Below, piece after piece: positions 1-11,339 of a DNA stretch of 64,000 bases. Where the stretch lies: the NCBI GenBank assembly GCA_029961685.1, contig JARWKL010000010.1:15211931-15275930 (forward strand). The letters are read 5' to 3'. Position numbers and translations under genes: made by a program. Each line of letters starts with the position of its first letter. Positions within the stretch are counted from its first letter, which is position 1. A model generated the notes under the pieces. That model had not been told where the DNA came from. It ran no database searches and was given only the letters and a program-made list of their open reading frames with translations. This DNA is from Aristolochia californica. Taxonomy: Eukaryota; Streptophyta; Magnoliopsida; Piperales; Aristolochiaceae.

Positions 1-3000
1 AACAAGCTATTATTTTGCCCATTTACAAAAAGCTGACCTAGAGATCATAGATGATTGAAAAGTGATTTATCATGCATAATGGGCAATATTTTTGTAAGGA
101 ATGACTTATGGATTGGGAGTCAACACTTAGTTAAAAATCCCTTGCCTCCCCCTTTTTCCCGACGATTGCAAATCAAACAAAAAAGAGTTCACAATCCCTA
201 AAAATTACAGGCACTTTTCTAATTATCAATCTCTACATTTGTGCATTGTGCATTTCTATTTTATATGTGTACTTTTTTTTTCTTAAATCAAAACTTGAGT
301 TTTCACTTTACCTTCCTCTCGTAAACACAAAAAAAGGGATAAAGGGCAAATAGATCACAAGAAAAAGAAAATTTTAGAGTTTATGTCATGAAGAAATTTA
401 ATGCAATAAAAAATGTAAGTAAAGAAAATTTATTCACACGCCACAAATGAACACAAGTTTTGTTATCCAAGTTTGGGAAATTCCACTTTTTCAACCCTAA
501 TTGGTTGGAATTTTATAAGAAAAAGAGATTTTTCTACACTTATTTTAAAAAATTCATATGCATGGTTGAAACATGTTAAAGATGCAAATGCCCTATGGAT
601 CCAAACCTTTTAAAGAGAATAACATTAAATTCTCAAGTGAATGTGCGGTGGGATATTTACACGAGTCAAGCAACTCATTATTTTGCCAATTTACACAAAG
701 CTGACCTAACGATCATAGATGATTGTAAAGTGATTTGTCATGCGTAACGGACAATATTTTTCGAAGGAATGACTTAGGGATTGGGAGTCAACACTCAATT
801 AAAAATCCCCCGCCTCCCCCTTTTCCCAACTATTGCAAAACCTGATATTTAAAAACAAAAAAGTGTTTACAATCCCTAAAAATTACAGACTTTTTGGAAT
901 TATCACTCTCTACATTTGTGCATTGTGCATTTCCATTTTAGATCTGTACGTTTTTTTCTTAAATCTAAACTTGAGTTTTCACTTTCCCTTCTTCTCATAA
1001 ACAAAAAAAGAGATAAAAGGCAAATAGATCACAACAAAATGAAAAATTTAGAGTTTATGTATGGAAAAAATATAAAGCAATAACAACTGTAAGTAAAGAA
1101 AATTTATTCACACAGAAAAAATGAACACAAAAGTTTTGTTATCCAAGTTAGAGAAATTCCACTAGTTCAACTCTAATTGCTTGGAATTTTATAAGAAAAA
1201 TAGATTTTTCTACACATGTTTTAAAAAATGGATAAGCATTCTTGAAACAAGTTAAAGATGCAAATGACCTATGGGCCCAAACCTTTTAAAGAGAATAACA
1301 TTAAAATCTCAAGTGAACGTGTGGTGGGATATTTTCCCGAGTCAAACATGCCATTATTTTTCCAATTTACCAAAAGCTGACCTAACGGTCATAGATGATT
1401 GTAAAATGATTTATCATGCATAACTGGCTATATTTTTTTAAGGAATAAGTTATGGATTAGGAGTCAACACTTAGTTAAAAAATCCCCCGCCTCCCCCTTT
1501 TCTTGACGATTGCAAAACCTGATATATAAAAACTAAAAATAGTTTACAATCCCTAAAAATTACAGACACTTTTTGGAATTATCACTCTCCACATTTGTGC
1601 ATTGTGCATTTTCATTTTAGATGTGTAGTTTTTTCATAAATCAAAACTAGGGTTTTCACTTTCCCTTCATCTCATAAACAAAAAAAGAGATAAAAGGCAA
1701 ATAGATCATTACAAAATGAAATTTTAGAGTTTATGTAAGGAAAAATTTTAATGCAATAACAAATGTAAGTACAAATCATTTATTCACACACCACAAATGT
1801 ACACAAATGTTTTGTTATCTAAGTTTGGGAAATTCCTCTAGTTCAACCCTAATAACATAGAATTTTATACGAAAGTGATTTTTCTACACAAATTTTAAAA
1901 AATGGATATGCATCCCAGAAACATGTTAAAGATTCAAATAAACCATGGATCCAAACCTTTTAAAGAGAATAACATTAAATTCCTAAGTGAACATGTGGTG
2001 GGATATTTACCCGAGTCAATCAAGCCATTATTTTTCCCAATTACAAAAAGCTGACCTAACGATCATAGATGATTGTAAAGTGATTTATCATGCGTAACGG
2101 GCTATATTTTTGTAAGGAATGACTTATGGATTGGGAATCAACAGTAAGTTAAAAATCCCCCACCTCCCCCTTTTCCCGACGATTGCAAAACCTGTTATTT
2201 AAAACTAAAAAGAGTTTACAATCTCTAAAAATTACAGACTCTTTTTGGAATTATCACTCTCTACATTTGTGCATTGAGCATTTCCATTTTAGATGTGTAC
2301 CTTTTTTTCTTAAATCAAAACTTGAGTTTTAACATTCCCTTCATGTTGTAAAAAAAAAAAGAGAAAAATGGCAAAAAGATCACAACAAAAAGAAAATTTT
2401 AGAGTTATTTATGGAAAAAATTTATAGCAATAACAAATGTAAGTAAAGAAAATTTATTTACACACCACAAATGAATACAAAAGTTTTGCTATCCAAGTTT
2501 GGGAAATTCCACTTGTTCAACCCTAATAGCTTGGAATTTTATAAGAAAGAGATTTTTCTACACATGTTTTAAAAAAAGGAAACACATGCTTGAAACATGT
2601 TAAAGATGCAAATGACCTATGGATCCAAACCTTTTAAAGAGAATAATATTAAATTCTCAATTGAACGTGCAGTGGGATATTTATCCGAGTCAAATAAGCC
2701 ATTATTCTGCCCATTTACACAAAGCTGACCAAACGATCATAGATGATTGTAAAGTGATTTATCATGCGTAACGGGCAATATTTTTGTAAGGAATGACTTA
2801 TGGATTGGGAGTCAACACTCAGTTAAAAATTATCTGCCTCCCCCTTTTCCCAACGTTTGCAAAACTTGATATATACAAACTAAAAAGAGTTTACAATCCC
2901 TAAAAATTACATGCACTTTTTGGAATTATCACTCTCCACATTTGTGCATTGTGCATTTCCATTTTAGATGTGTACTTTTTTTCTTAAATCAAAACTTGCG

Positions 3001-4266
3001 TTTTCACTTTCCCTTAATCACGTAAAGAAAAAAAGAGATAAAAGGCAAATAGATCACAACAAAATGAAAATTTTAGAGTTTGTATATGGAAAAAATTAAA
3101 GAAATAACAAATGTAAGTAAGGAAAATTTATTCACACACCACAAATGACCACAAAAGTTTTGTTATCCAATTTTACGAAATTCCACTTGTTCAACCTTAA
3201 TTGGTTGGAATTTTATAAGAAAAAAAGATTTTTTTTACACTTGTTTTGAAAAATGGATACGCATGCTTGTAGCATGTTAAAGATGAAATTCCCTATTGAT
3301 CCAAACATTTTTAAGAGAATATCATTAAATTTTCAAGTGAACGTGCGGTGGGATATTTACCCGAGTCAAACAACCCATTATTTTACCTATTTACACAAAG
3401 CTGACCTAATGAACATAGATGATTGTAAAGTGATTTATCAAGTGTAATAGGCAATATTTTTTTAAGGCATGACTTATGGATTGGGAGTCAACCCTCAGTT
3501 AAAAATCCCTCACCTCCCCCTTTTGCCGACGATTGCAAAACCTGATATATAAAAACTAAAAAGTGTTTACAATCCCTAAAAATTACAATCACTTTTTTGA
3601 ATTATCACTCTCTACATTTTTGCATTGTGCATTTCCTTTTTAGATGTGTACATTTTTTTCTTAAATCAAAACTTGTGTTTTCACTTTTCCTTCATCTCAT
3701 AAACCAAAAAAAGAGATAAAAGGCAAACAGTTCACAACAAAATGAAAATTTTACAGTTTATGTATGAAAAGAATTTAAATCAATAAAAAATTTTAGTAAA
3801 TAAAATTTACTCATACACCACAAATGAACACAAAAGTTTTGTTATCGAAGTGTGGGAAATTCCACAAGTTCAATCCTATTACCTTGGAATTTTATAAGAA
3901 AGAGATATTTCTACACAAGTTTTAAAAAATGGATATGCTTCCCTGAAACATGTTAAAGATTCAAATGACCCATGGATCCAAACCTTTTAAAGAGAATAAC
4001 ATGAAATTCTAAAGTGAACGTGCGGTGGGATATTTACCTGAGTCAAACAACCCATTATTTTGCCCCTTTACAAAACGCTGACCTAACGGTCATAGATGAT
4101 TGTAAAATGATTTATCATGTGTAACGGACTATATTTTTGTATAGAATGACTTATGGATTGGGAGTCAACACTCAGCTAAAAATCCCCAGCCTCCCCCTTT
4201 TTCCGATGATTGCAAAACCTGATATATAAAAACTAAAAACAGTTTACAATCACTTAAAATTACAGA

Positions 4267-4362
4267 CACTTTTTGGAATTATCACTCTCTACATTTGTGC
4301 ATTAAGCATTTCCACACTTTTTGGAATTATCATTCTCTACATTTGTGCATTAAGCATTTCCA
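4267..4362 (+). repeat. 48-bp tandem duplication inside one monomer
   Basis: Two adjacent 48-bp copies (4267-4314 and 4315-4362) start CACTTTTTGGAATTATCA and end GCATTAAGCATTTCCA; they differ by about one base. No other monomer here has this duplication, and together with a nearby loss of about 20 bp it explains the 706-bp length of this monomer. It looks like a private slippage or unequal-exchange event. Confidence 0.85.
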
Positions 4363-7129
4363 TTTTAGATGTGTACTTTTTGTACGTTTTCACGTACCCT
4401 TCATTTCGTAAAATAAAAAGAGATAAAAGGCAAAAAGATCACAACAAAACGAAATTTTAGAGTTTATGTATGGAAAAAATTTAAAGCAATAACAAATGTA
4501 TGTAAAGAAAATTTATTCACACACCACAAAAGAATACAAAAGTTTTGTTATCCATGTTTGGAAAATTCCACTAGTTCAAGCCTAATAGCTTAGAATTTTA
4601 TAAGAAAGAGTTTTTACTACACATGTTTTAAAAAATGGATATGCATGCTTGAAACATATTAAAGATTCAAATTTGCTATGGATCTAAACCTTTTAAAGAG
4701 AATAACAATAAACTCTCAAGTGAACATTCGGTGGGATATTTACCCGAGTCAAACAAACCATTATTTTGCCCATTTACAAAAAGCTGACCAAACGATCATA
4801 GATGATTGTAAAGTGATTTATCATGCGTAATGGGCTATATTTTTGTAAGGAATGACTTTTGGATTGGGATTCAACACAGTTAAAACATCCCCCGCCACCC
4901 CCTTTTCTTGACGACTGCAAACCCTGATATATAAAAACTAAAAAGAGTTTACAATCCCTAAAAATCAAAGGCACATTTTAGAATTATCACTCTCTACATT
5001 TTTGCATTGTGCATTTTCATTTTAGATGTGTACTTTTTTTTCTTAAATCAAAACTTGAGTTTTCACTTTCCCTTCATCTCGTAAACAAAAAAAAAAAGAG
5101 TTAAAAGGCAATTAGATGACAACAAAATGAAAAATTTAGAGTTTATGTATGGAAAAAATTTAAAGCAATAACAGATGTAAGTACTAAAAATTTATTAACA
5201 CACCTAAAATGAACACTAAAGTTTTGTTATCCAAGTTTGGGAAATTCCACTAGTTCAACCCTAATAGCTTGAAATTTTATAAGAAAGATATTTTTCTATA
5301 CTTGTTTTAAAAAGAGGATATGCATGCTTGAAACATGTTAATGATGCAAATGACCTACTGATCCAAACCTTTTAAAGAGAATAACATTAAATTCTCAAGT
5401 GAACAAACGGTGGGATATTTACCCAAGTCAAACAAGCTATTATTTTTTCCATTTACACAAAGCTAACCTAACAAACATAGATGATTGTAAAGTGATGTAC
5501 ATGTGTAACGGGCAATATTTTTGTAAGGAATGACTTATTGATTGGGAGTCAACTTTCACTTAAAAATCCCCCGCCTCTCCCTTTTTTGCGACGATCACAA
5601 CACCTGATATATAAAAACTAAAAACAGTTTACAATCCCTAAAAATTACAGACAATTTTTCGAATTATCACTCTCGACATTTGTGCATTGTGCATTTCCAT
5701 TTAAGATTTGTACTTTTTTTTCGTAAATCGAAACTTGACTTTCCACTTTCCCTTCATCTCTTAAGCAAAAAATGAGATAAAGGGCGAATAGATTACAACA
5801 AAATGAAAATTTTAGAGTCTAAGTATGGAAAAATTTTAAGCAATAATAAATGTAAGTAAAAAAAATTTATTGACACACCACAAATGAACAGAAAAGTGTT
5901 GTTATCCAAGTTTGGGAAATTCCAGTAGTTTCAAGTTCTTATAGCTTGGAATTTTATAAGAAAGAGATTGTTTTACACATGTTTTAAAAAATGGATATGC
6001 ATGCTTGAAACATGTTAAAGATGCAAATGACCTATGAATCCAAACCTTTTAAAAAGAATAACATTAAATTCTCAAGTGAACGAGCGGTGCGATATTTACC
6101 CGAGTCAAATTGCCCATTTAAAAAAAGTTATCCTAACGATCATAGATGAATTTAAAGCGATTTATCATGCGTAATAGGCTATCTTTTTGTGAGGAATGAC
6201 TTACGGATTGGGAGTAAACATTCAGTTAAAAATCCCCCACCTTCTGCTCTTTCTGACGATTGCAAAACCTGATATATAAAAACTAAAAAGAGTTTACAAT
6301 CCCTAAAAATTACAGACACTTTTTGGAATTATCACTCTCTACATTTGTGCATTGCGTATTTCTATTTTAGATGTGTACTTTTTTTTCTTAAATAAAAATG
6401 AGAGTTTTCACTTTCCCTTCATCTCCTAAACAAAAAAAGAGATAAAAGGCAAATAGATCACAACAAAATGAAAATTTTAGAGTTTATTCATGGAAAAAAT
6501 TTAAAGAAATAACAAATGTAAGTAAATAAAATTTATTCACACACCGCAAATGAACACAGAAGTTTTGTTATCCAAGTTTGGGAAATTCCACTAGTTCAAC
6601 CCTAATAGCTTGGAATTTTATAAGAAAGAGATTTTTCAACACATGTTTTAAAAATGGATTTGCATGCTCGAAACAAGTTAAAAGTTTCAAATGACCTATG
6701 GATCCAAACCTTTTAAAGAGAATAACATTAAATTCTCAAGTGAACGTGCGGTGGGATATTTACCCGAGTCAACCAAGCCATTGTTGTGCCCCTTTGCAAA
6801 AAGCTAACCTAACGATCATAGATGATTGTAAAGTGTTTTATCATGTGTATCGGGCTATATATCTTTTAAGGAATGACTTATGGATTGGGAGTAAACACTT
6901 AGTTAAAAATCCCCCTCCTCCCCCTTTTCCTGACGATTGCAAAACTTGATATATAAAAATTGAAAAGAGTTTACAATCCCTAAAAATTACTGACACTTCT
7001 TGGAATTATCACTCTCTACATTTGTGCATTGTGCATTTCCATATTAGATGTGTACTTTTTTTCTTAAATAAAAACTTGAGTTTTCAATTTCCCTTCATTT
7101 CGTAAACAAAAAAAAAGAGATAAAAGGCA

Positions 7130-7210
7130 AATATATCACAACAAAATAAAAATTTTAGAGTTTATGTATTTAAAGAATTTATTCATACCCCCCAAATGAA
7201 CAAATGGATA
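7130..7210 (+). repeat. doubly deleted monomer next to the retroelement
   Basis: The monomer with landmarks at 6870 and 7418 is only 548 bp long. Near 7168 the text jumps from the GTTTATGTA segment to TTTAAAGAATTTATTC, and near 7202 it jumps from AAATGAAC directly to AAATGGATATGCATGC, omitting the GTTTTGTTATCC to TTTTTCTACACATG section. Two separate losses, about 125 bp in all, lie within roughly 40 bp of each other and about 400 bp from the retroelement end. Confidence 0.8.
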
Positions 7211-7856
7211 TGCATGCTTGAAACATGTTAAAGATGCAAATGACCAATGGATCCAAACCTTTTAAAGAGAATAACAATAAATACTCAAGTGAACGTGCGA
7301 TGGGATATTTACCCGAGTCGAACAAGAAATTATTTTTCCCATTAACAAAAAGGTGACCTAACGATCAAAGATGATTTTAAAGTGATTTATCATGCGTTAT
7401 GGGCTATATTTTTGTAAGGAATGACTTATGGATTTGGAGTCAACACTCAGTTAAAAATCCTCTGCTTCCCCCTTTGCCCGACGATTGCGAAACCTGATAT
7501 ATAAAAACTAAAAAAAAATTTCAATCCCTAAAAATGATAAATTTTTTTTGTAATTATCACTATTTACATTTGTGCATTATTGTCACGCGGTTAGATTTTG
7601 GGTATGTCCTTCTAGCCAATCAGAATATCTACCTCGTGCGGCCTAGCTCTTCCCAAGAACTAGTCAGCCTCCCTTTGCCTCGGATCTTCTTCCCAACCTC
7701 CCACACTCGATGTTGCAAGACAAAGGGTCAATGGAAAGACCAAAGAGATGGAAGAGAAAAGCTCAACTCTATTGAAGGCTAAAACTCTCTATACACTTGG
7801 AGAGTAATGAATGCAAAGAATGCTCAAGAATGCTTTACAATGGGAGAGATCCCTCC

Positions 7857-7864
7857 TATTTATA
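7857..7864 (-). promoter_or_regulatory. LTR TATA box
   Basis: The - strand reads CTATAAATAGGAGGG, a canonical plant TATA box (TATAAATA) in the only TA-rich pocket of a GC-rich LTR. It lies about 280 bp from the element's 3' edge, which would leave an R-U5 of about 250 bp. Because the coding part is dead and the upstream LTR is gone, any transcript starting here would run out of the element into satellite DNA. The role is inferred from sequence and position. Confidence 0.65.
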
Positions 7865-8053
7865 GGCCTCCTCCCTTGCCTTTAGAAGGCTCTAGAAATT
7901 CCTAGAAACTTGGCTGCTGTCCCTGGCCTCTAGAAATTTCTAGAGGTGTCCAGAAAACCCCTTAGTTCCAGAGATTTCCACTTATGGTGCATTCTGGCGC
8001 CTTCTGGCGCCTTCAGGAGTCTTCTGGAGTCTCCTGGCGCCTGGCCGCGCACG

Positions 8054-8222
8054 CCCCGCCTGGAGTCCTGTGGGCGCCTCGCTTGGAGTCTTGCCGCCCG
8101 CCCTGCCTGGGGTCTTGCCACGCGCCCCGCCTGGAGTCTTGTTGTGTACCCCACCTGGAGTCTTGCCGTGCGCCCTACTTGGAGTCCTTGCTGCGCGCGT
8201 GCGCTTGGAGTCCTTGTCGCAC
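8054..8222. repeat. 24-bp GC-rich minisatellite in the LTR (about 7 units)
   Basis: The motif TGGAGTCTTGCCGCGCGCCC recurs with its TGGAGTC (once TGGGGTC) core at 8061, 8084, 8108, 8132, 8156, 8180 and 8206: spacing 23, 24, 24, 24, 24 and 26 bp. Because 24 is a multiple of three and the unit lacks stops, long frames open on both strands (for example 7946-8575 + and 7930-8274 -) with repetitive Arg/Ala/Leu/Trp content. I read these as by-products of the repeat, not proteins. Confidence 0.85.
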
Positions 8223-8442
8223 GTAACCCCATTTTGACCCGCCTCTGCGGGTCTGTTGGTACGCTGCCTTGCATGCGACTGGCTCAGTCTTGTGTGCTAG
8301 GCTTGCTGACGTTGCTTCCCAAACTTGAATGGCTGCCATACGCGCTTCCTCTGCCATATGCGCATTGCCTTCTCTTGTGCTGGAGCTGTGTGGTGGGCGT
8401 GTGGGTGTGCCGTCTGGACTCGGCTGGTTGCCCCTTGTCTCA

Positions 8443-8456
8443 TACTCCCACCGCCA
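8443..8456 (-). other. candidate polypurine tract of the retroelement
   Basis: On the - strand the sequence GGCGGTGGGAGTA lies between the final stop of the coding frame (8457-8459) and the proposed LTR start at 8442. A purine-rich primer for plus-strand synthesis is expected exactly there. It is not a clean purine run, so confidence is low. Confidence 0.35.
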
Positions 8457-8657
8457 TCATGCAGATGTCCTCGTCTGTGTGCCATCACTGTATGCCATCA
8501 CCGCTGGTTCGAATTGCCATAGCTCAGCTGCCTCATGCCATGTTGCTTCGCTTTCTGGAAGGCCCCTCCACTTGAAGAGGTACTCTGTCAGCCACGGTCT
8601 CCCCCTTTGGCTTAACTGTCAGTCGGCTATGATGTAATCTACGTGCCACTCAAAGGT
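8457..8657 (-). pseudogene. Integrase C-terminal chromodomain-like tail, broken by a TGA
   Basis: The frame continues from integrase through TFEWHVDYIIAD, meets TGA at 8619-8621, then continues in the same frame through TEYLFKWRGLPESEATW to a final stop at 8457-8459. The aromatic and charged pattern (EY-x-FKWRG-LPESEATW) is that of the chromodomain on chromovirus integrases, which directs insertion to chromatin carrying particular histone marks. The interrupting TGA fits a CGA arginine codon changed by one C-to-T step. A chromodomain tail fits an element found inside heterochromatic satellite. Confidence 0.8.
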
Positions 8658-9950
8658 TGTAGTTACATCAATGGGTGGTCGGGGAGGAATGACACGTCCC
8701 GGGTCAGGGTCTTTGTTGTAGGGCTTAAGGTTGCTCACATGAAAGACATTGTGTATCCTAAGCCTGGTTGGTAGTTGGACTTGGTATGCAAGCTTCCCGA
8801 TGCGTTTGGTGGTAGGAAAAGGTCCTTCATACCTTTTGATGAGACCCTTGTTCTTGGTGCGTAGGGATCGGAATTGTTCTATCCGCATCTTGATCAAGAC
8901 AAGGTCGCCTACCTTGAACTCTACTGCTCGCCTTTTCAAGTCTGCATACTTCTTCATCTTTCGTGCTGCATGGTGAAGAAAGACCCTGGCCATCTCTTGC
9001 TTCTCCTTCCAGCGTTTGGTAAATTGGTGTGCTGCTGGGCTCTTTCCAGATACGTCTGGAATGATGCTCATTGGCACAGACGGTTGGCGCCCGATTGCGA
9101 GTTCAAATGGACTATGTCCGGTTGACTCGCTTTGCTACAGATTGTAAGAAAATTAGGCCACATCTAGCAGCTCTGGCCAGTTTTTCTGATTTGCATCCAC
9201 AAAATGACGCAAATATTGCTCCAGCAAAGCATTCACACGCTCAGTCTGTTCGTCGGTCTGAGGGTGGAAGCTAGTAGAAAAATTCAAAGTTGTTCCTAGC
9301 AACTTGAATAATTCAGTCCATAAATTACCTGTGAACCGTGGATCTCAATCACTGATAATCGTGGTTGGCACTCCCCAATGCTTGACCACATGGGCCATGA
9401 AGGCCCGAGCAGCTTCTTCAGCGGTGCAATTGTTGGAGACTGGAATGAATGTCCCGTATTTTCTGAACCGGTCTACCACGACGAGAATCGAGCCTAAGCC
9501 ATTTCTCTTGCGAAGGCCAGAAATGAAGTCCATGGAGACGCAGTCCCATAGTCTTTTGGGTATCGGAAGTGGGTCCAGAAGTCCTCCGGGTCTTCTCAGC
9601 TCCACCTTGTCTTGTTGGCACACCAAGCAAGTGCTAACGAACTCTTCCACGTCCTGCTCCATGTCTGGCCAGAAGTACTGTCTAGACACCAGTGTTAGGG
9701 TTCGTTTCTAACCCGGATGGCCAACCCAAAGGGTATCGTGGCACTCCCGCAATAGGTCCCTCCGCAGGTTGTCATGCTTTGGAACATATAGTCTGCCTCC
9801 TTTGGTTTTGAGTAGGCCATCATCCAACCAAAACCGCCGAGTTTCGCCAAGTGCTGCTGACTGCACAAGATTGTAGGCCTGGGTGTCCATCCGTAGGCCA
9901 GCTCGAATTCGATCAAGGATAGGGATACTTACTTGGCTGATAGCTGCAAC
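8658..9950 (-). pseudogene. Ty3/gypsy integrase remnant
   Basis: One reading frame runs through the whole domain with several stops. The zinc-binding HHCC part is visible: ECHDTLWVGHPG, a stop (TAG 9708-9710), then CLVC at about 9618-9629. The catalytic triad is present: Asp of SMDFISGL (9528-9530), Asp of TIISD (9348-9350) and Glu of QTERVN (9240-9242), the last two separated by 35 codons as in D-D-35-E integrases. Further stops are TGA at 9345-9347, directly after the second catalytic Asp, TAA at 9153-9155 and TAG at 9135-9137. A GPY/F-type motif (EGPFPTTKRIGKLAYQV) lies near 8775-8825. All catalytic residues survive, but the protein cannot be made intact. Confidence 0.93.
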
Positions 9951-10019
9951 ACCTTGCAAACGAGCAGTAGTGTTGGAGTCATCACCAAGTGTTATGCCTG
10001 CCTCCATAGGGGTTGTATG

Positions 10020-10443
10020 GTCTGCCCTCTGACTCAAGGCGTCCACCACCGCATTCGTCTTTCCTGACTTATACAACATCTCGAAATCGAATTCGGCCAA
10101 GAAATCTTGCCATCTTGCTTGCTTAGGGGATAGCTTCTTCTACGTGAGGAAGTAGCTTGATGCCACATTGTCCGTTCGAACGACGAACCTTGACCCGAGC
10201 AAGAAGTGGCGCCAGGTGCACAAGCAATGCACCACAACGGTTATCTCCCTCTCTTGGACTGTGTACCGCTGTTCTGTCTCGTTCAGCTTCTGACTCTCGT
10301 AGGCAATGGGATGGTCATCCTGCTCCAAGACACCTCCAATTGCGAAGTTGGATGCGTCTGTATGCACCTTGAATGCTTTGCTAAAATCCGCAAGCTGCAA
10401 GACGGGTCCCTCCATCATGGCTTGCTTGAGTGACTCGAAAGCG
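10020..10443 (-). pseudogene. RNase H domain remnant
   Basis: This frame is shifted relative to the RT part; the frameshift lies at about 10443. Recognisable motifs in order are FKVHTDASNFAIGGVL (first catalytic Asp), YTVQEREI (catalytic Glu) and VVRTDN (catalytic Asp). TAG at 10140-10142 interrupts the frame, which then continues in phase through LAEFDFEMLYKSGKTN and DALSQRAD, the usual end of the gypsy RNase H. The domain degrades the RNA of the RNA:DNA hybrid during reverse transcription; here it is disabled by the frameshift and the stop. Confidence 0.88.
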
Positions 10444-10872
10444 TTGGCACTTGTCTGTCCAGTGCCACTTTTGTGCCTTCTTCAGGAGGTCCGTTAAGGG
10501 AGCCGCCAAGGCTGAGAACCCCTTGATGAACCTGTGATAGTAGTTAGCCAAACCAAGAAAACTACGAAGTTCTCTTACCTTGGTTGGCTCTGTCCATTCT
10601 CTGATGGCTTGCAGTTTCACCTCGTCCATCCAAATGCGACCTCCTCCAATCCAATGGCCAAGGAATGACACCTCCTTTAGGCCAAAGGAGCACTTCTCCT
10701 TCTTCACAAACAAGGAGTTCTCCCGCAGGACTCGAAACACTTCACGCAAGTGTTGTAAGTGCTCCTCCATTGTGCGGCTATAGATGACAATGTCATCTAA
10801 ATACACCACCACGAACTTGTCCATGAACGCTTTGAACACCTCATTCATAAGCGTACAAAACGAACCATTGAT
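10444..10872 (-). pseudogene. Reverse transcriptase, C-terminal half only
   Basis: The protein keeps FCTLMNEVF, the catalytic YLDD box (10792-10803), [25 protein letters not shown] and the thumb and connection region up to KWHWTDKC. Everything N-terminal to FCTLMNEVF is missing: protease-linker sequence ending GGACMI is joined in frame to NGSFCTLMN at about 10870. The lost part holds the first catalytic Asp and the fingers, so the enzyme is inactive. A one-base net shift at about 10443 puts RNase H in another frame. Confidence 0.9.
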
Positions 10873-10917
10873 CATACAAGCCCCTCCCTTGTCGAGAATT
10901 CCTACTACGCCTAATGA

Positions 10918-11250
10918 TGGTAAAATGAAGGCCTTACAAGTTGTGAGGAAGTCCATGCCGAGAATGACCTTGAAGTCATCCATGGGTACGATGGTGAAGT
11001 CCAACTTCCCACCCCATTCTCCTACGTTGGCAGACACGGCCTTGGCTACCCCTGAGACTTCCCTGGCTGTAGAATTCATGGCTTTCATTCTACTGCTGTC
11101 TCTTGTAGCCTTGAGCTTCAGACGCCTCGCTTCCTCTTCTGAGAAGAAATTGTGAGTAGCCCCTGTGTCTACCATGGCCTTAACTTGGAATCCATTGATG
11201 ATGACATCCAAGTACAGAAGATTGGGGTTCGGCCTTGCCTCTTTGAAACT
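10918..11250 (-). pseudogene. Retropepsin-type aspartic protease domain
   Basis: The active-site box is [11 protein letters not shown], with Asp-Thr-Gly at about 11161-11169, preceded by the hydrophobic strands [15 protein letters not shown]. The later ILGMDFL strand is typical of the end of gypsy proteases. This stretch is open, continuous with the nucleocapsid upstream and with the truncated RT downstream. It would cleave the Gag-Pol polyprotein. The domain itself looks complete, but its polyprotein is broken on both sides. Confidence 0.85.
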
Positions 11251-11339
11251 CGCTTTTGGCTCCTTCGAACGAACATCATTGAGCAAGGATAGTGCCCCCA
11301 TCCGCGGTTCCTCTTTTTCGCTCTCGAATTGGTCAGCAT

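Larger units (their letters stand above)
1..7580 (+). repeat. ~675-bp satellite array, block A (about 11 monomers)
   Basis: Head-to-tail copies of one monomer. The phasing motif GGAATGACTTATGGATTGGG, or a close variant, starts near 98, 766, 1442, 2116, 2790, 3466, 4143, 4849, 5527, 6193, 6870 and 7418, giving spacings of 666-678 bp apart from two odd monomers (706 and 548 bp). Every monomer carries the same landmarks in order: a C-rich island (CCCCCGCCTCCCCCTTTT), a TATATAAAAA box, GTGCATTGTGCATT, a run of A near GAGATAAAAGGC, CCACTAGTTCAACCC, ATGGATATGCATGC, CTATGGATCCAAACC and CGAGTCAAACAAGCC. Short open frames of 60-85 codons recur at the same monomer position but are broken differently in neighbouring monomers, so I do not call genes. 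The family is not one I can name. Confidence 0.95.
7581..8442 (-). repeat. 3' LTR of the chromovirus (upstream edge tentative)
   Basis: The downstream edge is clear: on the - strand the element ends in GTGACA at 7581 and satellite begins at once. The upstream edge is a proposal: the first TG after a purine-rich stretch downstream of the coding frame is TGAGACAAGG starting at 8442, giving an LTR of about 862 bp. It contains a TATA box and a 24-bp GC-rich minisatellite. No second LTR is present in the window, so the boundary cannot be confirmed by comparison. Confidence 0.6.

Noticed and set aside
7571..7585. Target-site duplication of the retroelement
   Set aside because: The 5 bases before the LTR end (ATTAT) have no partner at 11930, because that side is a truncation inside gag, not the original insertion edge.
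7930..8575. Overlapping open frames on both strands (209 codons +, 114 codons -)
   Set aside because: They span the 24-bp minisatellite of the LTR; the period is a multiple of three and the unit is stop-free, so both strands stay open. The protein is low-complexity with no family resemblance.
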